This document shows, piece after piece, positions 40,934 to 50,460 of a stretch of 64,000 bases of DNA. Source of the DNA: JAWLHU01 sp049325315 (lineage in GTDB: Bacteria; Bacillota; Sulfobacillia; Symbiobacteriales; Symbiobacteriaceae); NCBI GenBank assembly GCA_049325315.1, contig JBMONB010000150.1:1-64000 (forward strand). Direction: 5' to 3'. A program made the position numbers and the translations under genes. How positions within the stretch are numbered: the first letter of the stretch is position 1; every line of letters begins with the position of its first letter. The notes under the pieces are model-generated. The model worked only from the letters and a program-made list of their open reading frames with translations, ran no database searches and was not told the origin of the DNA.

Positions 40934-42120
40934 TCACCCCGGAACATCTGAGTCCCTTCAACAAGCTGGTGCTGGACCAGTTCCAGCTGCAGCCGGGCCT
41001 AATTCTGAACGACTGTACCCTGCGGGAGGGCGAGCAGGCGGCCGAGGTCAACTTCAGCGTGGAAGAGAAGCTGGAGATCGCCCGCATGCTGGCCGCCGCC
41101 GGGATCAGACAGGTCCAGGGGGGCTACCCGGGCCGCTCGCCGCTGGACATGGAAGCGATCCGCCGGATGAAGGAAGAGAACCTGCCGATCATGGTCGAGG
41201 CGATCACTCAGATCTTCACCCCTGACTGGAAGGAGCAGATCGACGCCGCTATTGCCTCGGGCGCCGACATCGTCGACCTGATGTACCCCAGCTCTAATGT
41301 GCGGCTGAAGTACGTGCAGAAGGTCGACCGCAAGGAGATGCTTTCCCGGGTGGCTGAGGCGGTCCGCTATGCAGTGGGGCGCGGGGCGATCATCCGGTAT
41401 GCCCCGACCGACAGCACCCGCACTGAGCTGGAGTTCCTCAAGCAGGTGTATGCGACCGCCCTCGACGCCGGCGTTCAGCGCATCAGCGTTGCCGATACGG
41501 CGGGGGCCATCGGCCCGGCGGGCCTGCGCTACCTGGTCGGCGAAATCGTTGCCTTCGCAGGGCCGGGGATTCCCGTGCAGGTCCACACCCACAACGACCT
41601 GGGGCAGGGGCTGGCCAACGCCCTGGCCGCGGCGGAGGCGGGCGCGACGATCATTGACGGCACCCTGTTCGGGCTTGGGGAGCGCTCGGGCAACGCCTGC
41701 CTGGAGGAGGTCGCCGCTGCCCTCACCATTTTCTACGGCATGGACCTGGGGGTTGATCTGCCCAAGCTGGCTGAAACAGCCCGGTACGTCGAGCGGGTGG
41801 CACAGGTTCCGATCCACCCCTCCAAGCCGCTCCTGGGCAGGGACGCCTTTGCCCACAAGCTGGACGCCCATGTGATGGGCGTGCTGGCCAACCCCGTGGT
41901 CTACGAACCCATCCCCCCGGAGATGGTCGGCAACCGGCGCCACTTTCCGCTTGGCAAGTACGCCGGCCCTGCGGTGCTGAAGGCCCGCCTGCAGCAGTTG
42001 GGGCTGAATGTTTCCGACGACCGGCTGCCGCAGCTGAAGACGGCCGTGGAGCGGATCTCGGTGGAGCATAAGCGCCAGATCACCGACGAAGAGATCCGTC
42101 AACTGGCCAAGGAGGTGTAG
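40930..42120 (+). CDS. Homocitrate synthase/isopropylmalate synthase-like enzyme (DRE-TIM)
   Basis: The 396-residue protein has the catalytic start NDCTLREGEQAAEVNFS (LREGEQ as in homocitrate synthases), the HTHNDLGQGLANALAA metal-binding block and GLGERSGNACLEEV. There is no regulatory LeuA-dimer domain, consistent with homocitrate or Re-citrate synthase relatives. It condenses an acyl-CoA with a 2-keto acid. Surrounding genes suggest a tri- or dicarboxylate product that is next dehydrated. No Leu or T-box leader is present, so leucine synthesis is unlikely. Confidence 0.85.
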   Translation: MITPEHLSPFNKLVLDQFQLQPGLILNDCTLREGEQAAEVNFSVEEKLEIARMLAAAGIRQVQGGYPGRSPLDMEAIRRMKEENLPIMVEAITQIFTPDWKEQIDAAIASGADIVDLMYPSSNVRLKYVQKVDRKEMLSRVAEAVRYAVGRGAIIRYAPTDSTRTELEFLKQVYATALDAGVQRISVADTAGAIGPAGLRYLVGEIVAFAGPGIPVQVHTHNDLGQGLANALAAAEAGATIIDGTLFGLGERSGNACLEEVAAALTIFYGMDLGVDLPKLAETARYVERVAQVPIHPSKPLLGRDAFAHKLDAHVMGVLANPVVYEPIPPEMVGNRRHFPLGKYAGPAVLKARLQQLGLNVSDDRLPQLKTAVERISVEHKRQITDEEIRQLAKEV

Positions 42121-42124
42121 CCCC

Positions 42125-43411
42125 GTGCCCCAGACGATGGCTGAGAAACTGCTCTCCCGGAAGGCCGGGCGCCCGGTGGGGGCCGGCGAACTGGCCGTCT
42201 GCGCAGTTGATCTGACGGTCGCCCACGACGGCAATCGACCACAGTCGATCGACATCCTCCGGGAGCTGGGCGGAAACGGCCCGTGGGACCCGGAGCGGGT
42301 GAAGCTGGTGATCGACCACGCCCCGACCCAGCCCAACCAGGCCGCCGCCGCCATCCACGCCGGCATGCGCCAGTTCGGCCGGGAGTTCGGGGTGGAGGTG
42401 CTCGGGCCAGGTGAGGGCATCTGCCACCAGATCATTCCGGAGCGCGGCTACGTCTCCCCCGGCGATCTGGTCCTGGGAACCGACTCACACACCTGCACCT
42501 ACGGCGCCTATAACATGTTCGGTTCCGGGGTGGGCTCCAGCGACCTGGCGGCCGCCATGCTTACCGGGACGCTCTGGCTGAAGGTGCCCGAGTCGATCCG
42601 GATCCATGTGGAGGGGCGGCTGAGGCCCGGCGTCTACGCCAAGGATGCGATCCTGCACCTGACCCGGGTGATGACCGCCGACGGCGCCACATATGCCGCC
42701 CTGGAGTTTGACGGGCCCGGTCTGGAGCACCTGTCCGTGGGCAGCCGGATGACCATGGCCAACATGGCCGTGGAAATGGGCGCCAAGGCCGGCCTGTTCC
42801 CGTACGACCGGGTGCTGGCTGACTGGCTGGCCGGCCGCCGGCTCCGGAGGGCGCCCGCCCCGGTTGCCGCCGACCCCGGCGCCACCTACCAGAGCGAGCT
42901 TACACTGAACCTGACCGACCTGGAGCCCCAGATTGCCTGCCCCCACAACGTCGACAACGTGCGGCCGGTCTCGGAAGTGGCCGGCACACCGATTCACCAG
43001 GCGGTGATTGGGACCTGTGTGAACGGGCGCCTGGAGGACATTGAGGAGGCGGCTCGCGTGCTGCGGGGTCGCCGGGTCCACCCGGAGGTGCGGCTTTTCG
43101 TGACGCCGGCCTCCCGGGAGGTGTACCTGGCCGCCGTCCGGTCGGGCGCCATTGAGGTGTTGCTGGAGGCGGGGGCGGTCATGGCCACACCCGGCTGCAG
43201 CGGGTGCACGGGCGGTTCGCACGTGGCAATCCCCTCGGACGGCGAGAACGTGATCAGCACCGCCAACCGGAACTTCATCGGCCGGCTGGGCAACCCGTTC
43301 GCCAGCACCTACCTGGCCTCACCGGCCGTGGTGGCTGCAGCCGCCGTTGCCGGGAAGATCGTGGACTGCCGAAACTACCTGGGGGTGAGCGCAGATGCAG
43401 GCCAGGGGTAA
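42125..43411 (+). CDS. Aconitase-superfamily hydratase large subunit (LeuC/HacA-like)
   Basis: The 428-residue protein carries the 4Fe-4S ligands: Cys near 298 (GTCVNGRLEDI) and Cys-x2-Cys near 357-360 (CSGCTGG). GTDSHTCTYGAYNMFGSGVG is the substrate block. With the next gene it forms a heterodimeric dehydratase/hydratase of the isopropylmalate, homoaconitate or dimethylmalate type. The start is GTG behind AAGGAGGTG, four bases after the synthase. Confidence 0.9.
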   Translation: MPQTMAEKLLSRKAGRPVGAGELAVCAVDLTVAHDGNRPQSIDILRELGGNGPWDPERVKLVIDHAPTQPNQAAAAIHAGMRQFGREFGVEVLGPGEGICHQIIPERGYVSPGDLVLGTDSHTCTYGAYNMFGSGVGSSDLAAAMLTGTLWLKVPESIRIHVEGRLRPGVYAKDAILHLTRVMTADGATYAALEFDGPGLEHLSVGSRMTMANMAVEMGAKAGLFPYDRVLADWLAGRRLRRAPAPVAADPGATYQSELTLNLTDLEPQIACPHNVDNVRPVSEVAGTPIHQAVIGTCVNGRLEDIEEAARVLRGRRVHPEVRLFVTPASREVYLAAVRSGAIEVLLEAGAVMATPGCSGCTGGSHVAIPSDGENVISTANRNFIGRLGNPFASTYLASPAVVAAAAVAGKIVDCRNYLGVSADAGQG

Positions 43412-43892
43412 GGCACACCGCTTCGGCGACAACATCAACACGGATTACATCATCTCGGCCAAGCACAAGGAATCCAAGGTAGCGATCCGGGACATGGCCC
43501 AGTTTCTGATGGAGGATATCCGGCCCGGGTTCGCCAGGCAGCTGGCGGGCGGGGACTTCCTGGTGGCCGGCCGGAACTTCGGCTGCGGCAGCTCCCGGGA
43601 GGCGGCGCCCGCCGTGATCAAGGCAGCGGGGGTCGCCGGGATCCTGGCAACCTCGTTTGCCCGGATCTTCTACCGCAACGCCGCCAACGTTGGCCTGCCC
43701 GTGCTTGAGTTTGACACCAGCCAGGTGCCCGACGGGGCTGATCTGCATGTCAACTTCGCCACCGGCGAGGTGAAGGATTTGGCCAGCGGCCGGACCTGGC
43801 ATGCCAAGCCCCTGCCCCGATTCATGATGGAGATCTGCCAGGAGGGTGGGCTGGTGCCCTACCTCAAGAAGCACGGGAGGTTTGTGCTATGA
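43395..43892 (+). CDS. Aconitase-superfamily hydratase small subunit (LeuD/HacB-like)
   Basis: The 165-residue swivel-domain subunit has GDNINTDYIISAKHK, the NFGCGSSREAAPAVIKAAG loop and FARIFYRNAANVGLPVLEF. It completes the active site of the large subunit. The residues after the GDNINTD motif differ from those of true LeuD (which recognise isopropylmalate), so specificity is open. It overlaps the large-subunit gene by 17 bases. Confidence 0.9.
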   Translation: MQARGKAHRFGDNINTDYIISAKHKESKVAIRDMAQFLMEDIRPGFARQLAGGDFLVAGRNFGCGSSREAAPAVIKAAGVAGILATSFARIFYRNAANVGLPVLEFDTSQVPDGADLHVNFATGEVKDLASGRTWHAKPLPRFMMEICQEGGLVPYLKKHGRFVL

Positions 43893-45292
43893 CGGCGCAC
43901 GCTCCGCAGCACCCGGTCACCAGAGACCTGGCTGCGTTCTGCGAGGGGATCACCTGGGAGAGCCTGCCGTCCGCGGTGCAGGCGCACATTAAGCTCTGTA
44001 TCCTGGACACCCTGGGCTGCGCCCTCCATGGCTCAACCGTGCCCTGGGGCCGGACCCTGCTGGAGTTCGCCGCCGGCGGCGACGGCGGCTCCGGCGCAGA
44101 GGCCACGCTGATCGGCGACGGCCGGAAGGTGCCTGCACACGCTGCCGCCCTGGCCAACGGCACTCTGAGCCACAGCTTCGAGATGGACGACCTGCACAAA
44201 CAGGGCGTGATTCACCCCGGCTCCAACGTGATTCCGGCGGTGCTGGCGCTGGCCGAGCGGATGGGCGGCGTGTCCGGCAAGGAGTTCCTGGCCGCGGTGG
44301 CCGCCGGCTATGAGGCGGGGTGCCGGGTGGGCGCCGCCACCGGGGCGATTCAGCTCAAGAAGGGGTTCCACCCCTCGGCCACCTCGGGGGCCGTGGCCGC
44401 CGGGGCGGGCGCCGCCCGGGTCGCTCGGTTGACAGGCGAGACTTACCTGCATGCTGTGGGCATTGCGGGGACCCAGGCCTCCGGCCTGATGGCCGCTCAG
44501 TACAACTCTTACGTCAAGCGCATGCACTCGGGCCGCTCGGCGGAAAGCGGGGTCTACGGCGCTCTGCTGGCCCGCCGGGGCCTTACGGGAATTCAGGACC
44601 TGCTGGAAGCGCCGTACGGGGGCTTCTGCACGACCATGGCCGAGGGCTCCGACCCCATGCGGGTCATTCAGGACCTCGGCACGGTGTGGGAGATCCTGGC
44701 TGTCGGGTTCAAGCCATACTCCTGCTGCGGCTCCAACCACACCACCATCGATGCTCTGGAGCAACTGCAGGCGGAACTGCCGGGCCTGAACGGCGAGACT
44801 GTCGAGCAGGTGACCGTCCAGTGCACCCGCACCAGCCTGCTGCACGTGGGCTGGCCCTACAAACCGGAGTCGATCACCTCCGCCCAGATGAACCTGCCGT
44901 ACGCGGCCGCGGTTCAGCTTCAGGACGGACAGGCCTTCGTGGACCAGTACACCGCCGAGCGGATTCGCCGGCCCGACACCGTCGCTCTGGCCGGGCGCAT
45001 CCGGGTGGTGGAGACCGACGAGTTCAACCACCTGGGCTCTGCCGGGCGCCACGGCGTCCGGGTCTCGGTCCGGCTGAAAGACGGCCGCCGGGGGGAGCGG
45101 GTCGTCATCCACGCAAAGGGCAGTTCCCACTTCCCTCTGCGCCCCGAACAGGTTCGGGCCAAATTCACTCAGCTGGCCGGAAAGGTCCTGGATACCGGCC
45201 AGGTCTTGGCGCTCGAACAGGCGGTGCTCCGCCTGGAAGAAATCAGCGACATCTCCGCTCTGGCGGAGTTGCTGCACCCGCAGGCCCGATAG
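43889..45292 (+). CDS. MmgE/PrpD family protein
   Basis: The 467-residue protein starts in an ATGA overlap with the small subunit. Typical blocks are HIKLCILDTLGCALHGS, LANGTLSHSFEMDDLHKQGVIHPGSNVIPA, FKPYSCCGSNHTTIDAL and the C-terminal LDTGQVLALEQAVLRLEEI. Family members dehydrate 2-methylcitrate, decarboxylate cis-aconitate, or are uncharacterised. In this operon dehydration of a 2-alkylcitrate is the most economical guess. Confidence 0.88.
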   Translation: MTAHAPQHPVTRDLAAFCEGITWESLPSAVQAHIKLCILDTLGCALHGSTVPWGRTLLEFAAGGDGGSGAEATLIGDGRKVPAHAAALANGTLSHSFEMDDLHKQGVIHPGSNVIPAVLALAERMGGVSGKEFLAAVAAGYEAGCRVGAATGAIQLKKGFHPSATSGAVAAGAGAARVARLTGETYLHAVGIAGTQASGLMAAQYNSYVKRMHSGRSAESGVYGALLARRGLTGIQDLLEAPYGGFCTTMAEGSDPMRVIQDLGTVWEILAVGFKPYSCCGSNHTTIDALEQLQAELPGLNGETVEQVTVQCTRTSLLHVGWPYKPESITSAQMNLPYAAAVQLQDGQAFVDQYTAERIRRPDTVALAGRIRVVETDEFNHLGSAGRHGVRVSVRLKDGRRGERVVIHAKGSSHFPLRPEQVRAKFTQLAGKVLDTGQVLALEQAVLRLEEISDISALAELLHPQAR

Positions 45293-45329
45293 CCCCGGAT
45301 CGGTTAAATATGGAGGAGGGGGAGTTTCT

Positions 45330-46316
45330 GTGAACAAGTCTTCCTGGATCGCCCGCAGTCTCTTGGCTACGGTTCTGGCCCTGTCCCTGGTCGGCTGCGC
45401 CACCGGCGGCAAGAGCGGCGGCTACCCGGCAAAGCCCATCGAACTGATTGCAGCCGGCAGCCCCGGCGGCGGCCTGGACACCGGCGCCCGCATGCTCGAG
45501 GATGTCAACAAACAGGAGAAGCTGGGCCCCACCTTCCTGATCGCCAACCAGGGCGGCGGCGGCGGCAACGTGGCCCGCGCCCAACTGGTGGAGAAGAAGG
45601 GCAACGACTACGTCATGGTCTACGAGTCCAACCGGGTCTGGCTCAACAACCTGATGGGCACCACCGAGCACTCCATTGAGCAGACCACCCCGATCGCCCG
45701 GCTGACCACCGAGTATATCGCCTGGGCCGTGAAGGTCGACTCGCCCTTCAAGTCTGCCAAGGACGTCATTGAGGCTGCCAAGAAGAACCCGTCCGGGATC
45801 CGGTTCGGCGTCGGCACCATCCCCAGCAATGACCAGTTTAACATCCTGCGCCCGCTGCAGGCCCAGGGCGTCAACATCGACCAGGTGAAGATCACGGCGT
45901 TCCGCAGCGGCGGCGACCTGATGACTAACCTGCTGGGCGGCCACGTGGACGTGATCTCCTCGGGCCTCTCCGAGATGATGGAGCAGGCCAAGGCCGGCAA
46001 GGTCCGGGTGCTGGCGGTCTCGGCGCCCAAGCGCGTGGCCGGCGACGCCAAGGACGTGCCCACCTGGAAGGAGCAGGGCATTGACGTGGAAATCGCCCAC
46101 TGGCGCGGCGTGTTCGGCCCGCCCGGAATGTCCGAAGAGGCCGTGAAGTACTGGGACAACTACTTCGCCAAGGCGGTCAAGACCAAGACCTGGAAGGCGT
46201 GGCTCACCAAGCTCGGCCAGGAGGACGCCTACATGAACTCCAAGGCCTTCAGGGAGTCGCTGCTCAAGGAGCGCGAGACCAACCGGCCCCTGGTTGAGAA
46301 GTTCGCCAAAAAGTGA
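45330..46316 (+). CDS. tctC: Tripartite tricarboxylate transporter substrate-binding lipoprotein (TctC)
   Basis: The GTG start lies behind AGGAGGGGGAG. The 328-residue precursor has a leader with lipobox LVGC. The TctC/Bug fold is seen in YPAKPIELIAAGSPGGGLDT, LMGTTEHSIEQ, GGDLMTNLLGGHVDVISSGLSEM and KVRVLAVSAPKR. It captures a carboxylate outside the membrane for TctAB. Ligand is probably a di- or tricarboxylate. Confidence 0.9.
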   Translation: MNKSSWIARSLLATVLALSLVGCATGGKSGGYPAKPIELIAAGSPGGGLDTGARMLEDVNKQEKLGPTFLIANQGGGGGNVARAQLVEKKGNDYVMVYESNRVWLNNLMGTTEHSIEQTTPIARLTTEYIAWAVKVDSPFKSAKDVIEAAKKNPSGIRFGVGTIPSNDQFNILRPLQAQGVNIDQVKITAFRSGGDLMTNLLGGHVDVISSGLSEMMEQAKAGKVRVLAVSAPKRVAGDAKDVPTWKEQGIDVEIAHWRGVFGPPGMSEEAVKYWDNYFAKAVKTKTWKAWLTKLGQEDAYMNSKAFRESLLKERETNRPLVEKFAKK

Positions 46317-46320
46317 GGCG

Positions 46321-46767
46321 GTGGCGGTGCGGCGAGCGGAACAGTGGATCAGTCTGGTCATGATGGCCATCAGCCTGGGATACTTCGGCCTGGCCTTTCA
46401 GATTACGGTCGCCCTGGATGATGTGGTGGGCCCCCGGGCCTTCCCCATGGCGGTCTCCCTGGTCACCGCCGTCCTATGCGGCGTCCTCCTCCTGCGCTCT
46501 CGGGCGCAGGAGGGGGAGGCCTCCGCCGGCATCGGTCGGGAGGAGGCCATCTTCGCAGGCATGGGTCTGGTGTACTGGCTGCTGCTGCCCGTAGTCGGCT
46601 ACCTCGTGGCGACGGCCCTCTTTGTGGCTGGGGGCACCCGGCTGATGGGGGAGCGGCGCTGGGGCCCGACAGCAGCAGTGGCGGTTGGGACAGCCGTGGC
46701 CAGTTGGGCGCTCTTTGACCTGTTCCTGGGTGTCACGTTGCCGACCAGCCTGCTGGGTTTCATGTAG
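46321..46767 (+). CDS. tctB: Tripartite tricarboxylate transporter small membrane subunit (TctB)
   Basis: The product is 148 residues from GTG 46321, with four hydrophobic helices. The start QWISLVMMAISLGYFGLAFQ and the PRAFPMAVSLVTAVLCGVLLL block are typical of the poorly conserved TctB family. GTG 46327 is an alternative start. It lies between tctC and tctA as usual. Confidence 0.85.
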   Translation: MAVRRAEQWISLVMMAISLGYFGLAFQITVALDDVVGPRAFPMAVSLVTAVLCGVLLLRSRAQEGEASAGIGREEAIFAGMGLVYWLLLPVVGYLVATALFVAGGTRLMGERRWGPTAAVAVGTAVASWALFDLFLGVTLPTSLLGFM

Positions 46768-46808
46768 AGCGAAGCTGACTATGCCGCTACCGGCTGGAGG
46801 GGGGCATC

Positions 46809-48320
46809 ATGGAGAACTTCAACTTACTGATGCAGGGCTTTGGTACCGCCCTGACCCTGGCTAATCTGCTTTCTGCCTTGATTGGCGCGTTCCTGGGCAC
46901 CGTGGTCGGAGTCCTACCGGGAATCGGCCCTTCGACCACCGTTGCCTTGCTGATCCCGATCGCCTTCACGATGCGGCCGGAGACCGCCCTGATCATGATG
47001 ACCGCCGTGTATTGCGGCGCCATGTATGGCGGGTCGCTGACCTCAATCCTGCTGAAGGTGCCCGGTGAGGCGTCCTCGGTGATGACCTCCATTGACGGCT
47101 ACGAGTTGGCCAAGCAGGGCAGGGCGGGCTCTGCTCTGTCGATCTCGGCCATCGGGTCCTGGGTGGGCGGAACCCTTTCGGTGGTGGGCCTGATGTTTCT
47201 CGCTCCACCCCTTGCCGAGTTCGCCCTCAAGTTCGGACCTGCCGAGTATTTCGGCGTGATGGTCGCGGCCCTGCTCCTGTCCGTCTCCCTGATGAGCAAG
47301 GACCTGGTCAAGGGGCTGGTCGCCATCGGGTTGGGGCTGATGCTCTCCCTGGTCGGCACCGACCTGCAGGTCGGCGTGCCCCGGTTCACCCTGGGCATCA
47401 CGGAGCTGCTCGACGGCGTGGAGCTGCTGACCGTGCTGATCGGCGTCTTCGGCGTTGGCGAGATCTTTTGGTATTTCCGCGAAGCCCGCGAGGACAAGTC
47501 AATGAGCGAACGGCAGTCGATTGTGGGCGGCCTCTGGCCCAACAAGGAGGAGGCGCGTGCCTCCGTTGGCCCCGTTGCCCGCGGTTCGGTCGTCGGTTTT
47601 ATTGCCGGGGTGCTGCCGGGGTCCGGGAGCTCGCTGGGATCGATCCTGGCCTATGTTCTGGAAAAGCGGGTCAGCAAACGGCCCGAGAAGTTCGGCAACG
47701 GAGCGATCGAAGCGGTGGCGGCGGCTGAAACAGCCAACAACTCAGCCACCGGCGGGGCGCTGATCCCGATGCTGACGCTGGGCGTGCCCGGCTCAGGCAC
47801 CACGGCTGTGATGATGGGCGCCTTGATGATGTACGGCATCCGCCCGGGGCCCATGCTGTTTACCCAGCAAGCGGACCTGGTCTGGACCATCATTGCCTCG
47901 CTCTATATCAGCAACATCATCCTGTTGATCCTGAATCTGCCCTTCGTTGGGCTCTTTGTGAAGATCCTGGATATCCCCGCGCGGTACCTGATCCCCATGG
48001 TCCTTTGCCTGGCCGTGGTGGGCGCCTACTCCGCCAACAACAGCCTGATCGACATCGGCCTGGTGATTCTCTTCGGCATCGTGGGGTACTTCATGCGGCT
48101 CGGGGGCTTCCCCCCTGCGGCGCTGGTGCTGGCCCTGGTGCTGGGCGACCGGCTGGAGCAGTCCTTCCGGCAGGCGCTGCAGCTCAGCGGCGGAGACGCT
48201 ACCGTCTTCGTGACCAAGCCCATCGCCGCCATTACCCTGGCCGCCGGCCTGGCTGCTGTGGCCTGGGATCTGTACCGTTCTTACAAGAAGCGAAACCAGG
48301 CCCGCCGGGCTGCGGCCTAG
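46809..48320 (+). CDS. tctA: Tripartite tricarboxylate transporter large membrane subunit (TctA)
   Basis: The 503-residue protein has about 11-12 membrane helices and the two TctA signature stretches: GTVVGVLPGIGPSTTVALLIP and AAAETANNSATGGALIPMLTLGVPGSGTTA (written with the internal NNSATGG loop). It is the channel subunit of the secondary carboxylate importer. The ATG follows GGAGGGGGGC. Confidence 0.93.
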   Translation: MENFNLLMQGFGTALTLANLLSALIGAFLGTVVGVLPGIGPSTTVALLIPIAFTMRPETALIMMTAVYCGAMYGGSLTSILLKVPGEASSVMTSIDGYELAKQGRAGSALSISAIGSWVGGTLSVVGLMFLAPPLAEFALKFGPAEYFGVMVAALLLSVSLMSKDLVKGLVAIGLGLMLSLVGTDLQVGVPRFTLGITELLDGVELLTVLIGVFGVGEIFWYFREAREDKSMSERQSIVGGLWPNKEEARASVGPVARGSVVGFIAGVLPGSGSSLGSILAYVLEKRVSKRPEKFGNGAIEAVAAAETANNSATGGALIPMLTLGVPGSGTTAVMMGALMMYGIRPGPMLFTQQADLVWTIIASLYISNIILLILNLPFVGLFVKILDIPARYLIPMVLCLAVVGAYSANNSLIDIGLVILFGIVGYFMRLGGFPPAALVLALVLGDRLEQSFRQALQLSGGDATVFVTKPIAAITLAAGLAAVAWDLYRSYKKRNQARRAAA

Positions 48321-48348
48321 CCTGGTCTTTGGGAAAGGAAGCTCTGCC

Positions 48349-49230
48349 ATGCGTACCACGACCAGGCTGCGGCAACTGATTTCGGCGGGTTCCCTGGTGG
48401 TCCCGGGAGCGTTCAACGCCATCACGGCTTTGATCGCCCGAGATGTGGGCTACAGCGCCGTCTACGTATCTGGAGCTACGACGAACAACGGGGTGGCGGG
48501 CCTCCCTGATATCGGGATGCTGAGCATGACCGAGATGGTGCAGACCGCCGGCTATGTGGCGGCTGCCGTGCCCGACCTGCCTGTGATCGCCGATGTCGAT
48601 ACGGGCTTCGGCGGGCTCTTCAATGCGGCCCGGACGATCCGGGAATACGAGAAGGCGGGCCTTGCCGCCGTTCACATGGAGGACCAGATCTTTCCCAAGC
48701 GCTGCGGCCACCTGCCGGGCAAGAGCGTCGTCCCGGTGGAGGAGATGTGCGCCAAGATACGGGCGGCTGTGGACGCCCGGCAGGACCCGGACTTCATGAT
48801 CATCGCCCGCACGGACGCCCGGGCGGTTAATGGCCTGGAGGATGCGATTGAGCGGAGCCTGGCCTATGTCGAGGCCGGTGCGGACATGGTCTTCCCGGAT
48901 GCCCTGACCTCGGCGGAGGAGTTCGCGGCCTACGCCCGCGGCATTGGCGGAAGGGCGCCCTGCATGGCCAATATGACCGAGTTTGGTCAGACCCCCTACA
49001 TGCCCTCTGCTGAGTTCTTCCGCATGGGTTACGCCATGGTGATCTACCCGGTGACCACCTTCCGGGTGATGATGAAGGCGGTGCGGGACGCCCTGGTGGA
49101 GCTGAAGGAGACGGATACCCAGGTGGGCTTCCTTGACAAGATGCTGGACCGCAAGGAGCTTTACCGGCTGGTCGGATACAAGGAGTTCGAGAATCTGGAC
49201 CTGCGCCTGTCAAGGGGTGAGAAGCGGTGA
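48349..49230 (+). CDS. Isocitrate lyase/PEP mutase superfamily lyase (methylisocitrate or dimethylmalate lyase-like)
   Basis: The 293-residue TIM-barrel protein has DVDTGFGGLFNAARTIREYE (Mg-binding Asp), HMEDQIFPKRCGHLPGK with the catalytic Cys of the KRCGH motif, and IIARTDARAVNGLEDAIER. KRCGH is the lyase form, as in PrpB and dimethylmalate lyase. It would split a 2-hydroxy tri- or dicarboxylate into pyruvate (or a keto acid) and a second acid. It is likely the exit reaction of the operon's pathway. Confidence 0.88.
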   Translation: MRTTTRLRQLISAGSLVVPGAFNAITALIARDVGYSAVYVSGATTNNGVAGLPDIGMLSMTEMVQTAGYVAAAVPDLPVIADVDTGFGGLFNAARTIREYEKAGLAAVHMEDQIFPKRCGHLPGKSVVPVEEMCAKIRAAVDARQDPDFMIIARTDARAVNGLEDAIERSLAYVEAGADMVFPDALTSAEEFAAYARGIGGRAPCMANMTEFGQTPYMPSAEFFRMGYAMVIYPVTTFRVMMKAVRDALVELKETDTQVGFLDKMLDRKELYRLVGYKEFENLDLRLSRGEKR

Positions 49231-50378
49231 CCCCCGCCCTCAGGGCCTGCCTGGCTCTGGCCTTTGTCCACCAGGTGGCCCAGTATGCCTCCCGCCCCCT
49301 GATCCCCCTGCTGGCCACCGACCTGGGCGCCGGCAGCATGGAGGTCGGGCTGATCGCCGGGGCGTACAGCACGGTGCAGCTGCTGTTTGCCATTGGCGCC
49401 GGTAAGCTGGTGGACCGGGTCGGGGCACGCCTTCCCGCCCTGGGGGGCTCCCTGCTGCTCCTGGTCGGCGTAGCGGGCCTGACCCTGGCGTGGCACTGGG
49501 CACTGCTCCTGCTGCTCCAGATGCTGGCTGGCCTGGCCCACCTCTATGTGCAGCTGGGTTACCAGAGCATCGTCACCGGCGAGGCGTCGGGCGCCCAGCG
49601 TGAGTATAACGTGGGGCTGCTCACCTTCCTGGTCTCGGCGGGCCAGTCCGCCGGACCGCTGATCGGCGGCTGGGCTGCCGAGTTCCTGGGGAACGCCGGC
49701 GGCATGTGGGCGGCCACAGCCGTCTCCGCTGTTGGCCTGGGCCTGGCCTGGTTCCTGCCCCGGCGTGCGGGGGGCACAGCGAAACCCCGGCACGCCGGCA
49801 GTACCTGGAGCCTGTTGAAGGACCGGGACATCGCCAAGGCGGTTTACGTAGGGGTGGCCGTCCTGTTTGCCATGGATGTGCTGACCACCTACTTCCCGCT
49901 CTATGCCCAGCAGGCCGGACTGTCGGCGGGGGCTATCGGGCTGGCGCTTACGGTCCGCGGGGCCGCGACCATGGCGGTCCGTCCGTTCATGGGACGGATT
50001 CTGGGGCGGTTCGGGCGGCAGGCGGTGGTGATCGGCAGCCTGATTGCAGGCGGCGGCAGCATCATGCTGTACGGCATCTGGACCAACCTGTGGGTGGTGC
50101 TGGCGGTCTCGGCGCTGGCCGGCCTGGCCCTGGGCCTTGCTCAGCCCCTGACCATCGTCATGGTGACCGACGCCGCCTCCGAGGAGCAGCGCGGCATGGC
50201 GCTGGGGCTCCGGCTGATGGGCAACCGACTGGGACAGGCGGTCAGCCCGGTGCTCTTCGGTTTCCTGGCCACCGGCCTGGGCCTGGCGCCGGTCTTCTGG
50301 ATCAGCGGCGGCCTGCTTGCCGCCTCGGCGGCGCTGGGCCGGCGGGGCGCCCCGCGGGGAACGCCCGCTGCGGGGTGA
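49227..50378 (+). CDS. MFS transporter
   Basis: The 383-residue protein has twelve predicted membrane helices in two halves. An MFS loop is seen in KLVDRVGARLPALGG, and its second copy in MGRILGRFGRQAVVIGS. The GTG overlaps the lyase stop in GTGA. Being last in a carboxylate operon it may export a product or import a co-substrate. Confidence 0.85.
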   Translation: MTPALRACLALAFVHQVAQYASRPLIPLLATDLGAGSMEVGLIAGAYSTVQLLFAIGAGKLVDRVGARLPALGGSLLLLVGVAGLTLAWHWALLLLLQMLAGLAHLYVQLGYQSIVTGEASGAQREYNVGLLTFLVSAGQSAGPLIGGWAAEFLGNAGGMWAATAVSAVGLGLAWFLPRRAGGTAKPRHAGSTWSLLKDRDIAKAVYVGVAVLFAMDVLTTYFPLYAQQAGLSAGAIGLALTVRGAATMAVRPFMGRILGRFGRQAVVIGSLIAGGGSIMLYGIWTNLWVVLAVSALAGLALGLAQPLTIVMVTDAASEEQRGMALGLRLMGNRLGQAVSPVLFGFLATGLGLAPVFWISGGLLAASAALGRRGAPRGTPAAG

Positions 50379-50394
50379 GCGATACGAGCAGCAA

Positions 50395-50444
50395 AAAGGG
50401 GCCGTCTCAAGAGCGGATTGATCTGCTTTTGGGACGGCCCCTTT
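50395..50444. terminator. Long hairpin terminator after the MFS gene
   Basis: A 12-bp GC stem (50395-50406 with 50433-50444) extends inward with imperfect pairing. It is followed by GACATATT on the plus strand and by five Ts on the minus strand, so it also ends transcripts from the right. Confidence 0.7.
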
Positions 50445-50460
50445 GACATATTCCAGACCC

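Noticed and set aside
40933..42120. Leucine-biosynthesis leuACD operon
   Set aside because: The synthase has no LeuA regulatory domain, no T-box or leader peptide is present, leuB is absent, and PrpD, PrpB-like and Tct genes share the operon.
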